The notes: generated from the letters alone by a model not told the origin. 64,000 bases of DNA from Microvirga ossetica (GCF_002741015.1 NZ_CP016618.1:434001-498000), one strand, 5' to 3'; counted from the stretch's first letter, positions 9,811 to 21,915 are shown. A program made the numbers and translations.

Positions 9811-9826
9811 AGCCTACTAGGATGCT
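9811..9826. promoter_or_regulatory. Candidate GntR operator in divergent promoter region
   Basis: AGCCTACTAGGATGCT is an imperfect palindrome centred on CTAG (12 of 16 positions symmetric), with TTA and TAA flanking outside. It lies midway between the divergent starts of the binding-protein gene (9768) and the GntR gene (9863). GntR regulators commonly bind such sites. No footprint evidence exists. Confidence 0.45.
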
Positions 9827-9862
9827 AAGTGTTTACCATACGCAAAGTCAATCAGCGGGACC

Positions 9863-10933
9863 ATGGCTTTGATGGGAAAAGCGGAGGGGGGCTCAACCTC
9901 CCGTGCTAGCCGCCTAGAACAGCAGCTTGGCGCGCCAATTATAGGCATGGTTGCCGCCGCATTGGACAGAACCCTTCCTGTTCCCCTTGGGGTCCAGCTT
10001 CGCGGCCTCATTGAATATGGGGTTGCCTGCGGTGAATTCGCGCCAGGAACCCAGCTTCCCTCCGTCCGGGAATTCGCCGAAGCGAGTGGGCTGGCGCCGA
10101 TGACAGTCTCCGGAGTCTACAAGACGCTGCGCGAGGCTGGCCTGATCGTGACCCGTCCGGGGGCCGGCACCTTTGTGGCCCAGCCTGCTCGGGACACGGT
10201 CCAGACGATCGATGCCATGCAACGCATCGAAGCCAGCATGGACGCGCTTCTGGCGGAGGCCGAAGCGGTGGGTGTCGCGGCGGATGAACTCGCAGCCTTG
10301 CTCAATGCCCGGATTGCCCGGGTCAAGGCGCGCAAGCTCCGGCCGGTCCGGATCACGATGGTCGGCGTGTTCAAGGAAGCCACCAGGGCCTACGCGGCCG
10401 ACATCCGGCGCCAGCTGCGGGATCACGACGTGATCGATCCGCTCACGATCGATCAACTGCGCTCCTCCCCGGAGCGCAACGGACGCACCGACCTTTACGT
10501 GACCTTGGCCAATCGGCGCCAGGAGGTTGAGGCTCTGGTCACGCCAGCCAGCCCTGTCATCAGCATCAGCTTCATCCCGTCGGAGAAAACCCGCACGCGT
10601 CTGGCCGGCATCGACCCGGTTGCGCGCATCGGGATCGTCTCGGTGTTCCCTGAGTTCCTGGCCTTGATGAAGCCAGGTGTCCTTCGGTTCACTCCGCATG
10701 TACAGAGCGTCGCAGTCGCGTTGGCTGACGACCCCGATCTGAATGCCTTCCTCAATCGTGTCGATGTGGTGGTCTACGCCACGGGCGCCGAAGGCGTGCT
10801 CGATCAGGTTTCGCCAAATGCTCAAGCGATCGAGTACCGGCATGTGCCTGATCCGCATGCGGTGCAGCGTGAGCTTCTCCCCGTCATCGAGCGATTGCGC
10901 GCCGGCCTGCCTCTAAAGGAGACTTCAGCTTGA
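9863..10933 (+). CDS. GntR-family transcriptional regulator
   Basis: A 356-residue protein. Residues about 45-115 form the GntR winged helix-turn-helix: a GEFAPGTQLPSVREFAEASG block, a recognition-helix region (MTVSGVYKTLREAGLI) and a wing ending RPGAGTFVA. The roughly 230-residue C-terminal part is not an obvious FCD, UTRA or MocR domain. It contains alternating strands and helices (VRITMVGVFKEATRAY, RIGIVSVFPEFLAL) that recall a periplasmic-binding-protein-like sensor, but this is uncertain. It diverges from the importer operon and overlaps the start of the hydrolase gene by TTGA, so it probably controls both arms. Confidence 0.85.
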   Translation: MALMGKAEGGSTSRASRLEQQLGAPIIGMVAAALDRTLPVPLGVQLRGLIEYGVACGEFAPGTQLPSVREFAEASGLAPMTVSGVYKTLREAGLIVTRPGAGTFVAQPARDTVQTIDAMQRIEASMDALLAEAEAVGVAADELAALLNARIARVKARKLRPVRITMVGVFKEATRAYAADIRRQLRDHDVIDPLTIDQLRSSPERNGRTDLYVTLANRRQEVEALVTPASPVISISFIPSEKTRTRLAGIDPVARIGIVSVFPEFLALMKPGVLRFTPHVQSVAVALADDPDLNAFLNRVDVVVYATGAEGVLDQVSPNAQAIEYRHVPDPHAVQRELLPVIERLRAGLPLKETSA

Positions 10934-11640
10934 AAATTGCGGACATGAACTGGATGCAGGTGGAGGCCTACCTGCGAGGAGATGATCGCTGCGTTGTTCC
11001 GATCGGTTCGACGGAACAGCATGCGCAGCTTTCCCTCTGCGTTGATGCCATTCTGGCGGAGCGGGTCGCCGTCGAGGCGGCCGAGCCCCTGGGCACTCCG
11101 GTCTTTCCGGTGATGCCTTACGGACTGGCTCCGTATTTTATCGCCTTCCCGGGCACTGTGTCTTTGCGTGTGGAAACTCTGCTCGCCGTCATGCGCGACG
11201 TGATCGCCTCCGTGCGCCATGCAGGGTTCCGCCGCGTGCTGATCGTCAACGGCCATGGCGGAAATGCCCCTGTGGGTGCATTGGCCCAGGAGCTGATGGC
11301 GAAGTACACCGACATGTCGATCAAGTTCCACAACTGGTGGAGTGCGCCGAGGACATGGGCGGAGGTTCAGGCCATCGATACATCAGGATCGCACGCCAAC
11401 TGGATGGAGAACTTCCCTTGGACGCGTCTGGCGAATGTCTCACATCCCGAAGGCCCCAAAGCGCCGCCGGATCGGGAACTCATGCGCGTCTCACCGCCTG
11501 AGGAGGCTCGGCGCCTTCTGGGCGACGGCAGCTTCGGAGGCAACTATCAGAAACCGGACGAGGCGATGCTCAAGGTCTGGGAGGCGGGCGTCCTGGAAAC
11601 CCGTGAATTGCTGGAGGGACCATGGCCGGGGACGCGCTGA
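10930..11640 (+). CDS. Creatininase-family amidohydrolase
   Basis: A 236-residue protein of the creatininase superfamily. It shows the N-terminal VPIGSTEQHA metal-site motif, the Asp in LCVDAILAERVA, and the typical VNGHGGNAP loop. Family members hydrolyse cyclic or linear amides (creatinine, formamidopyrimidines, mycofactocin precursor). The substrate here is unknown. The start is a TTG overlapping the regulator's stop (TTGA); it gives the usual N-terminus MKIADMNWMQVEAYL, and an ATG 15 bp on is the alternative. It is translationally linked to the regulator and to the broken gene that follows. Confidence 0.82.
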   Translation: MKIADMNWMQVEAYLRGDDRCVVPIGSTEQHAQLSLCVDAILAERVAVEAAEPLGTPVFPVMPYGLAPYFIAFPGTVSLRVETLLAVMRDVIASVRHAGFRRVLIVNGHGGNAPVGALAQELMAKYTDMSIKFHNWWSAPRTWAEVQAIDTSGSHANWMENFPWTRLANVSHPEGPKAPPDRELMRVSPPEEARRLLGDGSFGGNYQKPDEAMLKVWEAGVLETRELLEGPWPGTR

Positions 11641-12024
11641 CCGAGCCGGTCGTCATCTGGGGAGCGGGAGCCATCGGAGGCACACTCGGCGCCTATTGGG
11701 CGAGAGCGGGCGTGCCCGTCCTTCTCGTTGATCTGGACGTCGACCATGTCGAGGCCTGCCGTACGCAAGGCCTGCAGATTGAAGGGCCGATCGACACTTT
11801 CACCCAGGTCATACCGGCCGCGGCGCCGGGTGAGCTGGCAGGCACCTACGGCAAGATCGTTCTCGCTGTGAAGGCGCATCAGACAGTTGATGCGCTCGCT
11901 GCCCTGAAGCCTCACCTTCGCGAGGACGGCTATGTCCTGTCGGCTCAAAACGGGCTCAACGAGATCACGATTGCGCAGACCATCGGCATCTTTCCTTCAA
12001 CACTCTCAAGGGGCTTATCGCCAC
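11622..12024 (+). pseudogene. Truncated ketopantoate reductase-like (PanE/ApbA) gene
   Basis: The first about 125 codons are a good N-terminal Rossmann domain of the PanE/ApbA family: VVIWGAGAIGGTLGAYWARAG binds NAD(P)H, and IVLAVKAHQT and LSAQNGLNE follow. Homology stops at about 11990, and the C-terminal substrate domain (about 180 residues) is missing. The frame runs on out of phase into the next gene. The point of loss is directly before the ribosome site (AAGGGG) of the SDR gene, so an in-operon deletion has joined the two. The start overlaps the hydrolase gene by 19 bp. It is unlikely to be active. Confidence 0.75.
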
Positions 12025-12780
12025 ATGCAAATCCGTCTCGACCACCGTGTAGTCATTGTCACCGGTGCTGCCCAAGGGATTGGGCGCGCCATCGCGAAAA
12101 CCTTCCTCGACGCGGGCGCTCGTGTCCATCTCGCCGACATTGATGCGGCCGGTCTGCGACAGGCTGGGGAAGAGCTGGGAGCTTCTGTTCATGTGGGGGA
12201 TCTCTCGGAGCGCCAGGCCGCAGCGGAACTCGTTCGGTCGGTTGCCGAAGCCGAAGGACGGCTCGATGGTCTTGCCCTTGCGGCGGGTGGCGTGCGTGGT
12301 CAGGTCGGGCGTGCCATCGAGGAAATTTCAGAATCCGACTGGCACGTGTTGTTCAAGGCGAATGTGGATGGAGCGTTCTGGCTCGCGCAAGCCGCAGCCC
12401 CTTACATGAAGAAGGCCGGCTGGGGCCGGATCATCACAATTTCGTCGGGCGCAGGTCTGAGGCCGAGCCTGACGGGCATCCAGGCCTATTCGGCAGCCAA
12501 GCACGCGCTGGTCGGGTTGACGAAGCAGCTCTCATGGGAGCTCGGACCGTTTGGGATCACCGTCAATTCCGTAGCGCCTGGTTTCGTCCTTTCGAACCCC
12601 ACAACGGAGCGTCAGTGGGATTGCTATGGCCCGGATGGGCAGAAGCGGCTGCTCGAATCCATTCATACCAAACGGCTGGGCAGGCCTGATGATATTGCCA
12701 ACGCAGTCCTGTTTCTGGCGAGCGAGCAAGCCTCCTGGATATCAGGCCAGATTCTGTCCGCCGATGGAGGGCGCTCATGA
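12025..12780 (+). CDS. Short-chain dehydrogenase/reductase (SDR)
   Basis: A 251-residue classical SDR. It shows the cofactor motif TGAAQGIGRAIA, the Asp of HLADID (suggesting NAD preference), LAAGG in place of the usual NNAG, catalytic Ser in ITISSGAG, YSAAKHA with Tyr and Lys, and the terminal ISGQILSADGG. It starts at ATG behind AAGGGG and overlaps the peptidase gene by ATGA. It probably oxidises or reduces an intermediate released by the neighbouring hydrolases. Confidence 0.88.
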   Translation: MQIRLDHRVVIVTGAAQGIGRAIAKTFLDAGARVHLADIDAAGLRQAGEELGASVHVGDLSERQAAAELVRSVAEAEGRLDGLALAAGGVRGQVGRAIEEISESDWHVLFKANVDGAFWLAQAAAPYMKKAGWGRIITISSGAGLRPSLTGIQAYSAAKHALVGLTKQLSWELGPFGITVNSVAPGFVLSNPTTERQWDCYGPDGQKRLLESIHTKRLGRPDDIANAVLFLASEQASWISGQILSADGGRS

Positions 12781-14171
12781 GCGATCCTGTCCTGGCTCGG
12801 CTCAAAGCCGACCGCGAAGGCATTCTGTCGCGCCTTTATACCTTCGTGCGCCATCCATCGGTTGGAGCCGATCCTGCCTATGCGGATGGCATGCGAGGCG
12901 CGCAGGACTTTCTACTCGACCGCCTCCAAGCGCTCGGCCTTCGCAAGGTCGAGCGTTTGGAGGCGGGCGGCCAACCCGCTATTTATGGGGAGTGGCTCGG
13001 CGCTCCAGGCAAGCCGACCTTCCTGATCTATGGCCACTACGATGTTCAGCCGCCGGACCCGTTCGAAAAGTGGTCCTCGCCTCCCTTCGAGCCGACCCTC
13101 AGGAACGAGCGGATCTACGCCCGTGGGGTCTCCGACGATAAGGCCCCAAGTCACATCGCCCTGGAAGTCTTAGGCGCATTCCTTCAAGAGGAGGGAAGTC
13201 TACCGGTCAATGTAAAGGTGCTGCTCGAAGGCGAGGAGGAAACCGGTAGTGCGACGCTCGGCGCCTTGTGCCGGTGCTATGCCGATCTGCTCGCCGCTGA
13301 CGCGGTCATCTCGGCGGACGGCGCGCGATGGCGCGCGGATCTCCCGACGATCACGGTTGCGTCTCGCGGCAATGCGGGCTTCGAGTTCACCGTCACGACG
13401 GCCAGCAAGGACCTTCATTCCGGTCGCTATGGCGGAGCGGTTCCGAATGCACTTCATGTCATCGCGGAGCTGATCGCATCATTCAGAACTCCTGAAGGCG
13501 GCATCGCCGTGGAGGGCTTCTTCGATGGTGTCGAGCCGCTTCAGGAACAGGAGCAGTCGGCTCTGGCGCAGATCCCGTTCGACGAAGAGGCATTCTACGG
13601 TCAGCTTCGGACCGCGCCGAATGGCGAGCCCGGATACACGACGTTGGAGCGCCTGTGGCTTCGTCCGACACTCGAGGTGAACGGTCTGTGGGGTGGATAT
13701 ACAGGGGCCGGCAGCAAGACCGTGATTCCGAATGAGGCCCACGCCAAGATCACGATGAGGCTGGTGCCGGGGCAGGACCCGGAGCGGCTGGTGGAGGTCG
13801 TGAAGAACCATCTGCTGCGCCAGTCCCCCAAGGGGACCACGATCACGTTTGGTGCGAAGCGAGGCGGTTCGCGAGCATATCTTTTTCCGGCCGATCACCC
13901 TCTGCTCGCGGCAGCCGAGCAGGCCCTGACAGAGACGTTGGGGACCCTCCCGATCAGGGTCCGCATGGGGGCGACGCTCCCCATGACCGACATTATGGCT
14001 CGCGAGCTCGGTGTGCATACCGTGATGTTTTCATTCTCAATCTCGGATGAAGACTATCACGCTCCCAACGAGTTCTTCCGCCTGTCTTCCCTCGACGACG
14101 GCCTGACAGCTTGGGTGAGGCTGCTGCGCAAGGTGGGACAGCAGGGCAAGGATGAGTACCGCCGACAGTAG
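12777..14171 (+). CDS. M20-family metallopeptidase (dipeptidase/deacylase)
   Basis: A 464-residue M20 protein. It has the metal motif GHYDVQPPDP, the second metal Asp in GVSDDKAP, the catalytic Glu pair in LEGEEETGS, the dimerisation domain around DLHSGRYGG, and a late His in YHAPNEF. M20 dipeptidases of this length cleave dipeptides, carnosine-like compounds or N-acyl amino acids. It is co-translated with the SDR gene (ATGA). With the Dpp importer and the AspA-like deacylase it suggests uptake and stepwise hydrolysis of a small amide or peptide. Confidence 0.88.
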   Translation: MSDPVLARLKADREGILSRLYTFVRHPSVGADPAYADGMRGAQDFLLDRLQALGLRKVERLEAGGQPAIYGEWLGAPGKPTFLIYGHYDVQPPDPFEKWSSPPFEPTLRNERIYARGVSDDKAPSHIALEVLGAFLQEEGSLPVNVKVLLEGEEETGSATLGALCRCYADLLAADAVISADGARWRADLPTITVASRGNAGFEFTVTTASKDLHSGRYGGAVPNALHVIAELIASFRTPEGGIAVEGFFDGVEPLQEQEQSALAQIPFDEEAFYGQLRTAPNGEPGYTTLERLWLRPTLEVNGLWGGYTGAGSKTVIPNEAHAKITMRLVPGQDPERLVEVVKNHLLRQSPKGTTITFGAKRGGSRAYLFPADHPLLAAAEQALTETLGTLPIRVRMGATLPMTDIMARELGVHTVMFSFSISDEDYHAPNEFFRLSSLDDGLTAWVRLLRKVGQQGKDEYRRQ

Positions 14172-14251
14172 ACGGTCATAACGCATTCGGGCGACGCGGT
14201 TTCCCGTTCGCCGTCGAAAAGACATTGTACACAGAGGATTGGAGACAGGAC

Positions 14252-15682
14252 GTGCCGCATTATCATCAATTCTATATCGACGGGCAGTGGGTCGAGCCGG
14301 GCCAGCAGCGGCGGATCGAGGTCGTCAATCCGGCGACTGAAGAGGTGTTCGCGACGATCGCGGCGGGCGACGCGAGCGATGTGGATCGTGCCGTGAAGGT
14401 AGCGAGACGGGCTTTTGAATCCTATGCTTGGACGAGCCGCGAGAAGCGGCTTGAGCTGCTGCAGACGATTGTCGACATCTACAAAAAGCGTACGAACGAT
14501 CTTTCCGAGGCGATCTCCATGGAAATGGGCGCACCGCTAGCCTTTGCGCGCGAGCGCCAAGTGCCGGCGGGTCTCGGTCATCTGCAGCGCAGCATCGAGG
14601 TTCTGAAGAACTACGAGTTTGATGAGACGATCAACAATACGGTCATCTCGCGCGAGCCCATCGGTGTATGTGGCCTGATCACGCCGTGGAACTGGCCTCT
14701 CAATCAGATTGCCTGCAAGGTCGGTCCAGCTCTGGCGGCGGGTTGCACAATGGTCCTGAAACCCAGCGAAGTCGCGCCGATCTCAGCGCTCATTTTCGCA
14801 GAGATCCTGCATGAGGCCGGCGTTCCGGCCGGCGTGTTCAATCTCGTGAACGGTGATGGGCCGACGGTCGGGCATGCCATTTCGAGCCATTCTGATATCG
14901 ATATGGTGTCCTTTACCGGCTCGACCCGTGCCGGCATTCTTGTCGCGAAGGATGCCGCCGATACCGTGAAGCGCGTGCATCAGGAGCTGGGCGGCAAGTC
15001 GCCCAATATCCTGCTCGATGACGCTGATATCGAAGCCGCAGTCGCCCATGGAGCGAGGGCATGTTTTGCCAATAGCGGACAGTCCTGCAATGCTCCGACC
15101 CGCCTGCTCGTTCCGTTCGACCGGCAGGAGCAGGCAGCCGCAGTTGCCAAACGCATCGCCGAGGAAACCCTTGTGGGCGATCCGAGATCCGACGCAACTG
15201 TCATCGGACCCGTCGTCAGCCATATCCAGTTTGAGCGCATTCAGAACCTGATCGAGAGCGGCATCCGGGAGGGAGCCACACTTGTGACCGGCGGACCGGG
15301 GAGACCCGAAGGGTTCAATCGGGGCTACTACGTGCGTCCCACTGTGTTCTCGAACGTACGCAATGACATGCGGATCGCCCAGGAGGAAATTTTCGGACCG
15401 GTTCTGTCCATCCTTCCGTACAAGGACGAAGAAGAGGCGATCCGCATCGCGAACGACACCGTCTATGGCCTCTCCAGCTATGTCACATCGGCAGATTTGG
15501 ATCGAGCACGGAGAGTCGCTCGACGCATTCGGGCGGGCATGGTCCACCTGAACGGTTCGCGCGGCGACGGTGCGGCTGCCTTCGGCGGTTACAAGCAGTC
15601 CGGCAACGGTCGCGAATGGGGCCGGTTCGGCTTCGAGGAGTTCCTCGAAACGAAGTCCATGTTCGGCTACGTGGGATCGTAA
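14252..15682 (+). CDS. NAD(P)-dependent aldehyde dehydrogenase
   Basis: A 476-residue ALDH. It shows TPWNWPLNQ (oxyanion Asn), FTGSTRAG in the cofactor fold, general-base Glu in QELGGKSPN, nucleophilic Cys in FANSGQSCNAPTRL, and EEIFGPVLS. It starts at GTG (14252) preceded by GGAGACAGG; the TTG at 14225 is in frame but less likely. It ends the rightward operon and is followed by a bidirectional hairpin. The substrate is unknown and is presumably the aldehyde produced by the SDR or hydrolases. Confidence 0.88.
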   Translation: MPHYHQFYIDGQWVEPGQQRRIEVVNPATEEVFATIAAGDASDVDRAVKVARRAFESYAWTSREKRLELLQTIVDIYKKRTNDLSEAISMEMGAPLAFARERQVPAGLGHLQRSIEVLKNYEFDETINNTVISREPIGVCGLITPWNWPLNQIACKVGPALAAGCTMVLKPSEVAPISALIFAEILHEAGVPAGVFNLVNGDGPTVGHAISSHSDIDMVSFTGSTRAGILVAKDAADTVKRVHQELGGKSPNILLDDADIEAAVAHGARACFANSGQSCNAPTRLLVPFDRQEQAAAVAKRIAEETLVGDPRSDATVIGPVVSHIQFERIQNLIESGIREGATLVTGGPGRPEGFNRGYYVRPTVFSNVRNDMRIAQEEIFGPVLSILPYKDEEEAIRIANDTVYGLSSYVTSADLDRARRVARRIRAGMVHLNGSRGDGAAAFGGYKQSGNGREWGRFGFEEFLETKSMFGYVGS

Positions 15683-15695
15683 AATCTATTCAATC

Positions 15696-15724
15696 GAAGG
15701 CGATCCGGTTTCCTGGTCGCCTTC
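15696..15724. terminator. Bidirectional terminator hairpin
   Basis: GAAGGCGA at 15696-15703 pairs perfectly with TCGCCTTC at 15717-15724 across a 13-nt loop. It lies between the convergent stops of the aldehyde dehydrogenase and the RraA-like gene. It has no strong T-run, so it may be a weak or Rho-assisted terminator. Confidence 0.55.
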
Positions 15725-15757
15725 CAAAGATGGATAGGTCTGACCCGATAGGACGAA

Positions 15758-16249
15758 TTATTCGGCGAGCCACAACGGGCGGGAGCTGACGATGACCCCA
15801 TCCAGATCACAATAGACGAACCGGCCTGGTGCAAGCTCCACGCCGCCGATTTGGATCGGAATGCCGACCTCACCGGTGCAATTGAACGTGCCGCGGATAG
15901 GAATTGTGCCGAGGGCCATCACACCGATATCCATGGTTGCGAGAACCTCAGTGTCTCGTAGGGCACCATACACAATCACGCCGGCCCACCCATTCTCGAT
16001 AGCTTTCGTCGAAAGTCTGTCACCGAGAAGGGCTACTCGGGTAGAGCCTCCTCCATCGACGACGAGAACCCGATCATGGCCTGGCCGCTCGAGGCATTGT
16101 CTGATTAGCCCGACATCCTCGAATGTACGGATGGTCTCAATCCCACTGCCGAAGGTTCTCCGTCCTCCGAACGTCCGAAACTGCACTTGGACAACCTCTA
16201 ACTCTCCCGCAAAGGCATCGCATAGGTCAGCCGTTTTGAAACTGCTCAT
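15758..16249 (-). CDS. RraA-like protein (HMG/CHA aldolase or RNase E-regulator fold)
   Basis: A 163-residue RraA-fold protein. It has an N-terminal TADLCDAF, VLVVDGGGSTRVALLGDRLS with the Asp/Arg pair, and AIENGWAGVIVYGALRDTEVL, in which Arg and Asp are the metal/pyruvate site of class II 4-hydroxy-4-methyl-2-oxoglutarate aldolases. In alphaproteobacteria such genes usually act as aldolases or decarboxylases rather than RNase E inhibitors. The ATG at 16249 is taken; GTG codons at 16261 and 16258 are possible and no clear ribosome site decides. Its left side is the convergent terminator and its right side an unknown fragment. Confidence 0.8.
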   Translation of the reverse strand: MSSFKTADLCDAFAGELEVVQVQFRTFGGRRTFGSGIETIRTFEDVGLIRQCLERPGHDRVLVVDGGGSTRVALLGDRLSTKAIENGWAGVIVYGALRDTEVLATMDIGVMALGTIPIRGTFNCTGEVGIPIQIGGVELAPGRFVYCDLDGVIVSSRPLWLAE

Positions 16250-16333
16250 TGTGTGCACCACTAGTTGGAGGACATCCTGATGAGAGGATCATCGACATAA
16301 TCAGAGCTGATCCAGACAATTCTACAGAACGAT

Positions 16334-16521
16334 TTAGCGACGTCTAACCGGAATAGTAACCTTTGCGCGAATGTCTCCTTCTGGCACGGAGCTGATGTAA
16401 ACGGACATTCCGCAATATGCGGGAAACTGGACGTTCCTGAACGGCACGGCACTTTCCAGTTTGAGCTGGTTCGGACCTTCCGTTGCCAATGACGAACCTG
16501 CCCATGTGGTTTGGCAGCAGG
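16334..16521 (-). pseudogene. Unknown gene fragment cut by the short inverted-repeat element
   Basis: The frame ending TIPVRRR reads back through WAGSSLATEGPNQLKLES and SVYISSVPEGDIRAKV, a composition that looks protein-coding. It enters from the exact left border of the element at 16522. No start or recognised family was found, and no convincing continuation is seen beyond the far border (21275). It may be the 3' end of an interrupted gene. Most of the rest of 16250-16521 holds nothing recognisable. Confidence 0.3.
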
Positions 16522-16638
16522 TGTCCGTTGGCATCTTGGTGTGAGACGTCGGCATGAGCGTTTCCAAGCACTTAGCTTTGAGCATCAAATTTTAGCTCGA
16601 CTTTGGCCAATTTCGCGGGCCAGTAGGCCACCTGCGGG

Positions 16639-17298
16639 TCAGTCCGGATCGGCAAATCTCACAAGGCTCATGAGCGCGTCCATTACGGCAATCCGATAGA
16701 TTGCGGTAGCAAACCGGCGATCATTGGCAATTGCGTCGGCATCGCCATGCACGCGCTCCAGCATGGTGTCGAACACCTCCTCCATCATCTCCACATCCAC
16801 CGGCACGACAACCCCACACGTCATCGCAAAGGCCTCCGGAGTACTCAGCCGCATCGCCAGCGATGTGCCAGGATGAGCCGTCTGCTCCAGATGCTCATCG
16901 ACCAGCCAAACCTCTTCCTGGCGCATGAGATCCAGCACCACCAAGCCGGCCGTCTCGTGGCGACGCTCAACCCGCCAGACCGAGAAGCGGGCCCGCAGCA
17001 GAGCCTGCAGCATCACGTCCTCATCCGAGCCGGGCACCACGACAGCGTTGCGGGTATAGCGGTCCATCCCGCGCGAGCGGCCCGGCGGGGCGGTGTAGAG
17101 AGCCAGGTCGTAGGCCAACGTCACCTCGTCCAGGCTCTCGGCCACCAGCATCTTGCCAGCCGTGAGCCCCAGCCGGCGCGCCTGCTCCATCAGGGCCGAA
17201 TCCGGTACGCAGCGAAGAGCCTCGTTGTGATGGTGGGTGCTGATCGCGCGGAGATGACGATAGCGCGTCAGGATCTCGGTCCGACCCATTTCGGCCAT
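16639..17298 (-). CDS. Hypothetical protein carried inside the IS701-like element
   Basis: A 219-residue soluble protein of unknown family, starting MAEMGRTEILTRYRHLR at an ATG preceded by GGGAGG (a strong ribosome site). It is acidic towards the C-terminus and contains VWRVERRHETAGLVVLDL and a predicted helical end (DALMSLVRFADPD). No catalytic motif, signal peptide or membrane helix is apparent. It is divergent from the transposase, the starts being 45 bp apart, and lies within the element's inverted repeats, so it is a passenger or accessory gene. Longer frames up to 17877 cross the transposase and IS21 and are not real. Confidence 0.6.
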   Translation of the reverse strand: MAEMGRTEILTRYRHLRAISTHHHNEALRCVPDSALMEQARRLGLTAGKMLVAESLDEVTLAYDLALYTAPPGRSRGMDRYTRNAVVVPGSDEDVMLQALLRARFSVWRVERRHETAGLVVLDLMRQEEVWLVDEHLEQTAHPGTSLAMRLSTPEAFAMTCGVVVPVDVEMMEEVFDTMLERVHGDADAIANDRRFATAIYRIAVMDALMSLVRFADPD

Positions 17299-17770
17299 GG
17301 CGACCTCCCAGGCTCTTGAGCCTGATTGTGGGAGATCGTGGCCATGCCCGTCCAGCCCCATGTTCCTGACCTCCTGTCCACCTGGCTGGCTCCGTTCCGG
17401 TCCGGCCTGACCGGACCAACCTTCCGCCATGCCCTTGTGCTCGTCCTGGGGGCTCTTCTCACCCCGGGCCGTCGCACCGTCACGGCCATGCTCACCGTTG
17501 TTGGCCTCGCCCGCACCCGCAGCTTCACGAACTATCACCGTGTGCTCAACCGCAACCAGTGGTCCAGCCGCGAGGTGGCGCGCCGTCTGCTCGGCCTGCT
17601 GGTGGCAGCTTTTGTGCCGACCGGGCCTGTTGATGCCGGAGTAAAACTCCCCAGACCTGCCGATTGAATTTTCCCCAGGTGAGAGCGGTGGCCAGTTGGT
17701 TTGGCCGTCTCGGGGAAGACGGGCAGGCCCTCTTCGCTGATGCTGCTCCTGATGATCAGGAGGGCATGCG

Positions 17771-19893
<2,123 letters not shown>

Positions 19894-21427
19894 GCGGCAG
19901 AAGTGGGGAATTTTACTTCGGCGCTTCTGGGGATGATTCACACGGCATTGACACGGGCCAGTGGTGATTGGCCTGGATGACACCCTTGAGCGTCGCTGGG
20001 GTGCCCGGATCAGGGCCCGTGGCATCTACCGGGATCCGGTCCGCTCCTCCCATGGCCACTTCGTCAAAGCCTCGGGATTGCGCTGGCTGTCCATCATGAT
20101 GCTCGCTCCCATCCCGTGGGCCGGTCGCGTGTGGGCCTTGCCCTTCCTGACGGTGCTGGCGCCCTCCGAGCGCTTCTCGCGTGAGCATCGCCAGCGTCAC
20201 AAGGCGCTCACGGACTGGGCCCGACAAGCCCTTCTCCAGGTCGCCCGCTGGCTGCCGGACCGGCGCCTCGTGGCAGTGGCTGATCAGAGCTACGCGGCGA
20301 TTGAGCTGCTGAACGCGGTTCGGCATCGCCTGTGCATGATCACGCGCCTGCGCCTGGATGCGCGCCTGTTCACGCCGGCTCCGCGCCGTCGGCCCGGAAC
20401 CCGAGGACGCCCTCGCGTTGTTGGTCAACGTCTTCCGAGCCTGGCCGAACGCCTGGCCAATCCCAAGACGGCGTGGCGGCAGGTTTGGGTCGACGGCTGG
20501 TACGGCGGTGGCGAACGCCTGATTGAGTTCATCTCGGGCACGGCGATCTGGCACCATCCCGGCAAGCACGTGCCGATCCGCTATGTTCTGGTGCGGGACG
20601 TGGCCGGCCTCCTCAAGCCACAGGCGTTTCTGTGTACGGACCTGCAAGCCGATCCTCTTGAGATCGTGCGCTGGTTCGTGCGGCGCTGGAGCACCGAGGT
20701 GACCTTTGCCGAGGCTCGCAGACACCTGGGGATGGAGACGCAACGCCAATGGTCGGACAAGGCGATCGCCCGCACGACACCAGCCCTGCTGGGGCTGTTC
20801 TCGCTGGTCAGTCTCTGGACCGCTGACCCCGCCATTCGGCGCTTGGCTCGCCCGCAGTGTGCCGCTTGGTACAATAAGCGCACCATCACCTTCAGCGATG
20901 CTCTGGCGGCCGTCCGACGCTCGCTCTGGGCCGCCGCAGTTTCTGATGCGTCACGCCGGCCCGCCAACATGACAAAAGGCCAAATCGATGTTCTGAAGCG
21001 ATTGACGGCGACACTCTGCTATCCAGCATAAATGACCAAAGTCGAGATTAGAATGTGCATTTAAATTGAGAACGCGAGGTGCTTTGGACATTTCTTTTGA
21101 GACAATCGCCGCCCAACGTTAGCTGCCAATCTCAAGGGTAGAGCTCGCGATACCAGAGAGCGCAGCGCTTGGAATTGGCACTTAGAGTGAGCCAATGGAT
21201 CGCCCGTTTGTCTCACTATTGATGTCCAAACCCATCAGAAGCCCGATTTTCTCATTCCAAGATGTCAGCTAACAGCGGCGGCATTTGGTGGCGAAGAAAG
21301 TGTTGAGGGGCTGTCCATCGGCACGCAGGCTCGGCTCCTGGTCCTATGACGAACTGCGGGCGCGACCGGCCGCAAGTCTCATCGGCATGAAGGTGGCTGG
21401 CGCGTCGGAGATTGCAAGGGGGAATGA

Positions 21428-21688
<261 letters not shown>

Positions 21689-21915
21689 TCACAAGGATGC
21701 CTGGGACATAGCCCGTATGCGAAGGTAACTCCGCACAATGTTCAGAGAAGTGGTATGGCGGAAATGCGGCGTGCCGTCGTGAAACCCTGAACGCCTGCGC
21801 AGGTTGCTCCAGGCCTCGAAGTAGCACAGACCGCCCGGATCATCTCGATGTCGGCAACGATTCCGTGCTTCGCACAGAAGGCCGGCAGATGGGGTGCCAC
21901 CGCCACTACTCGAGC

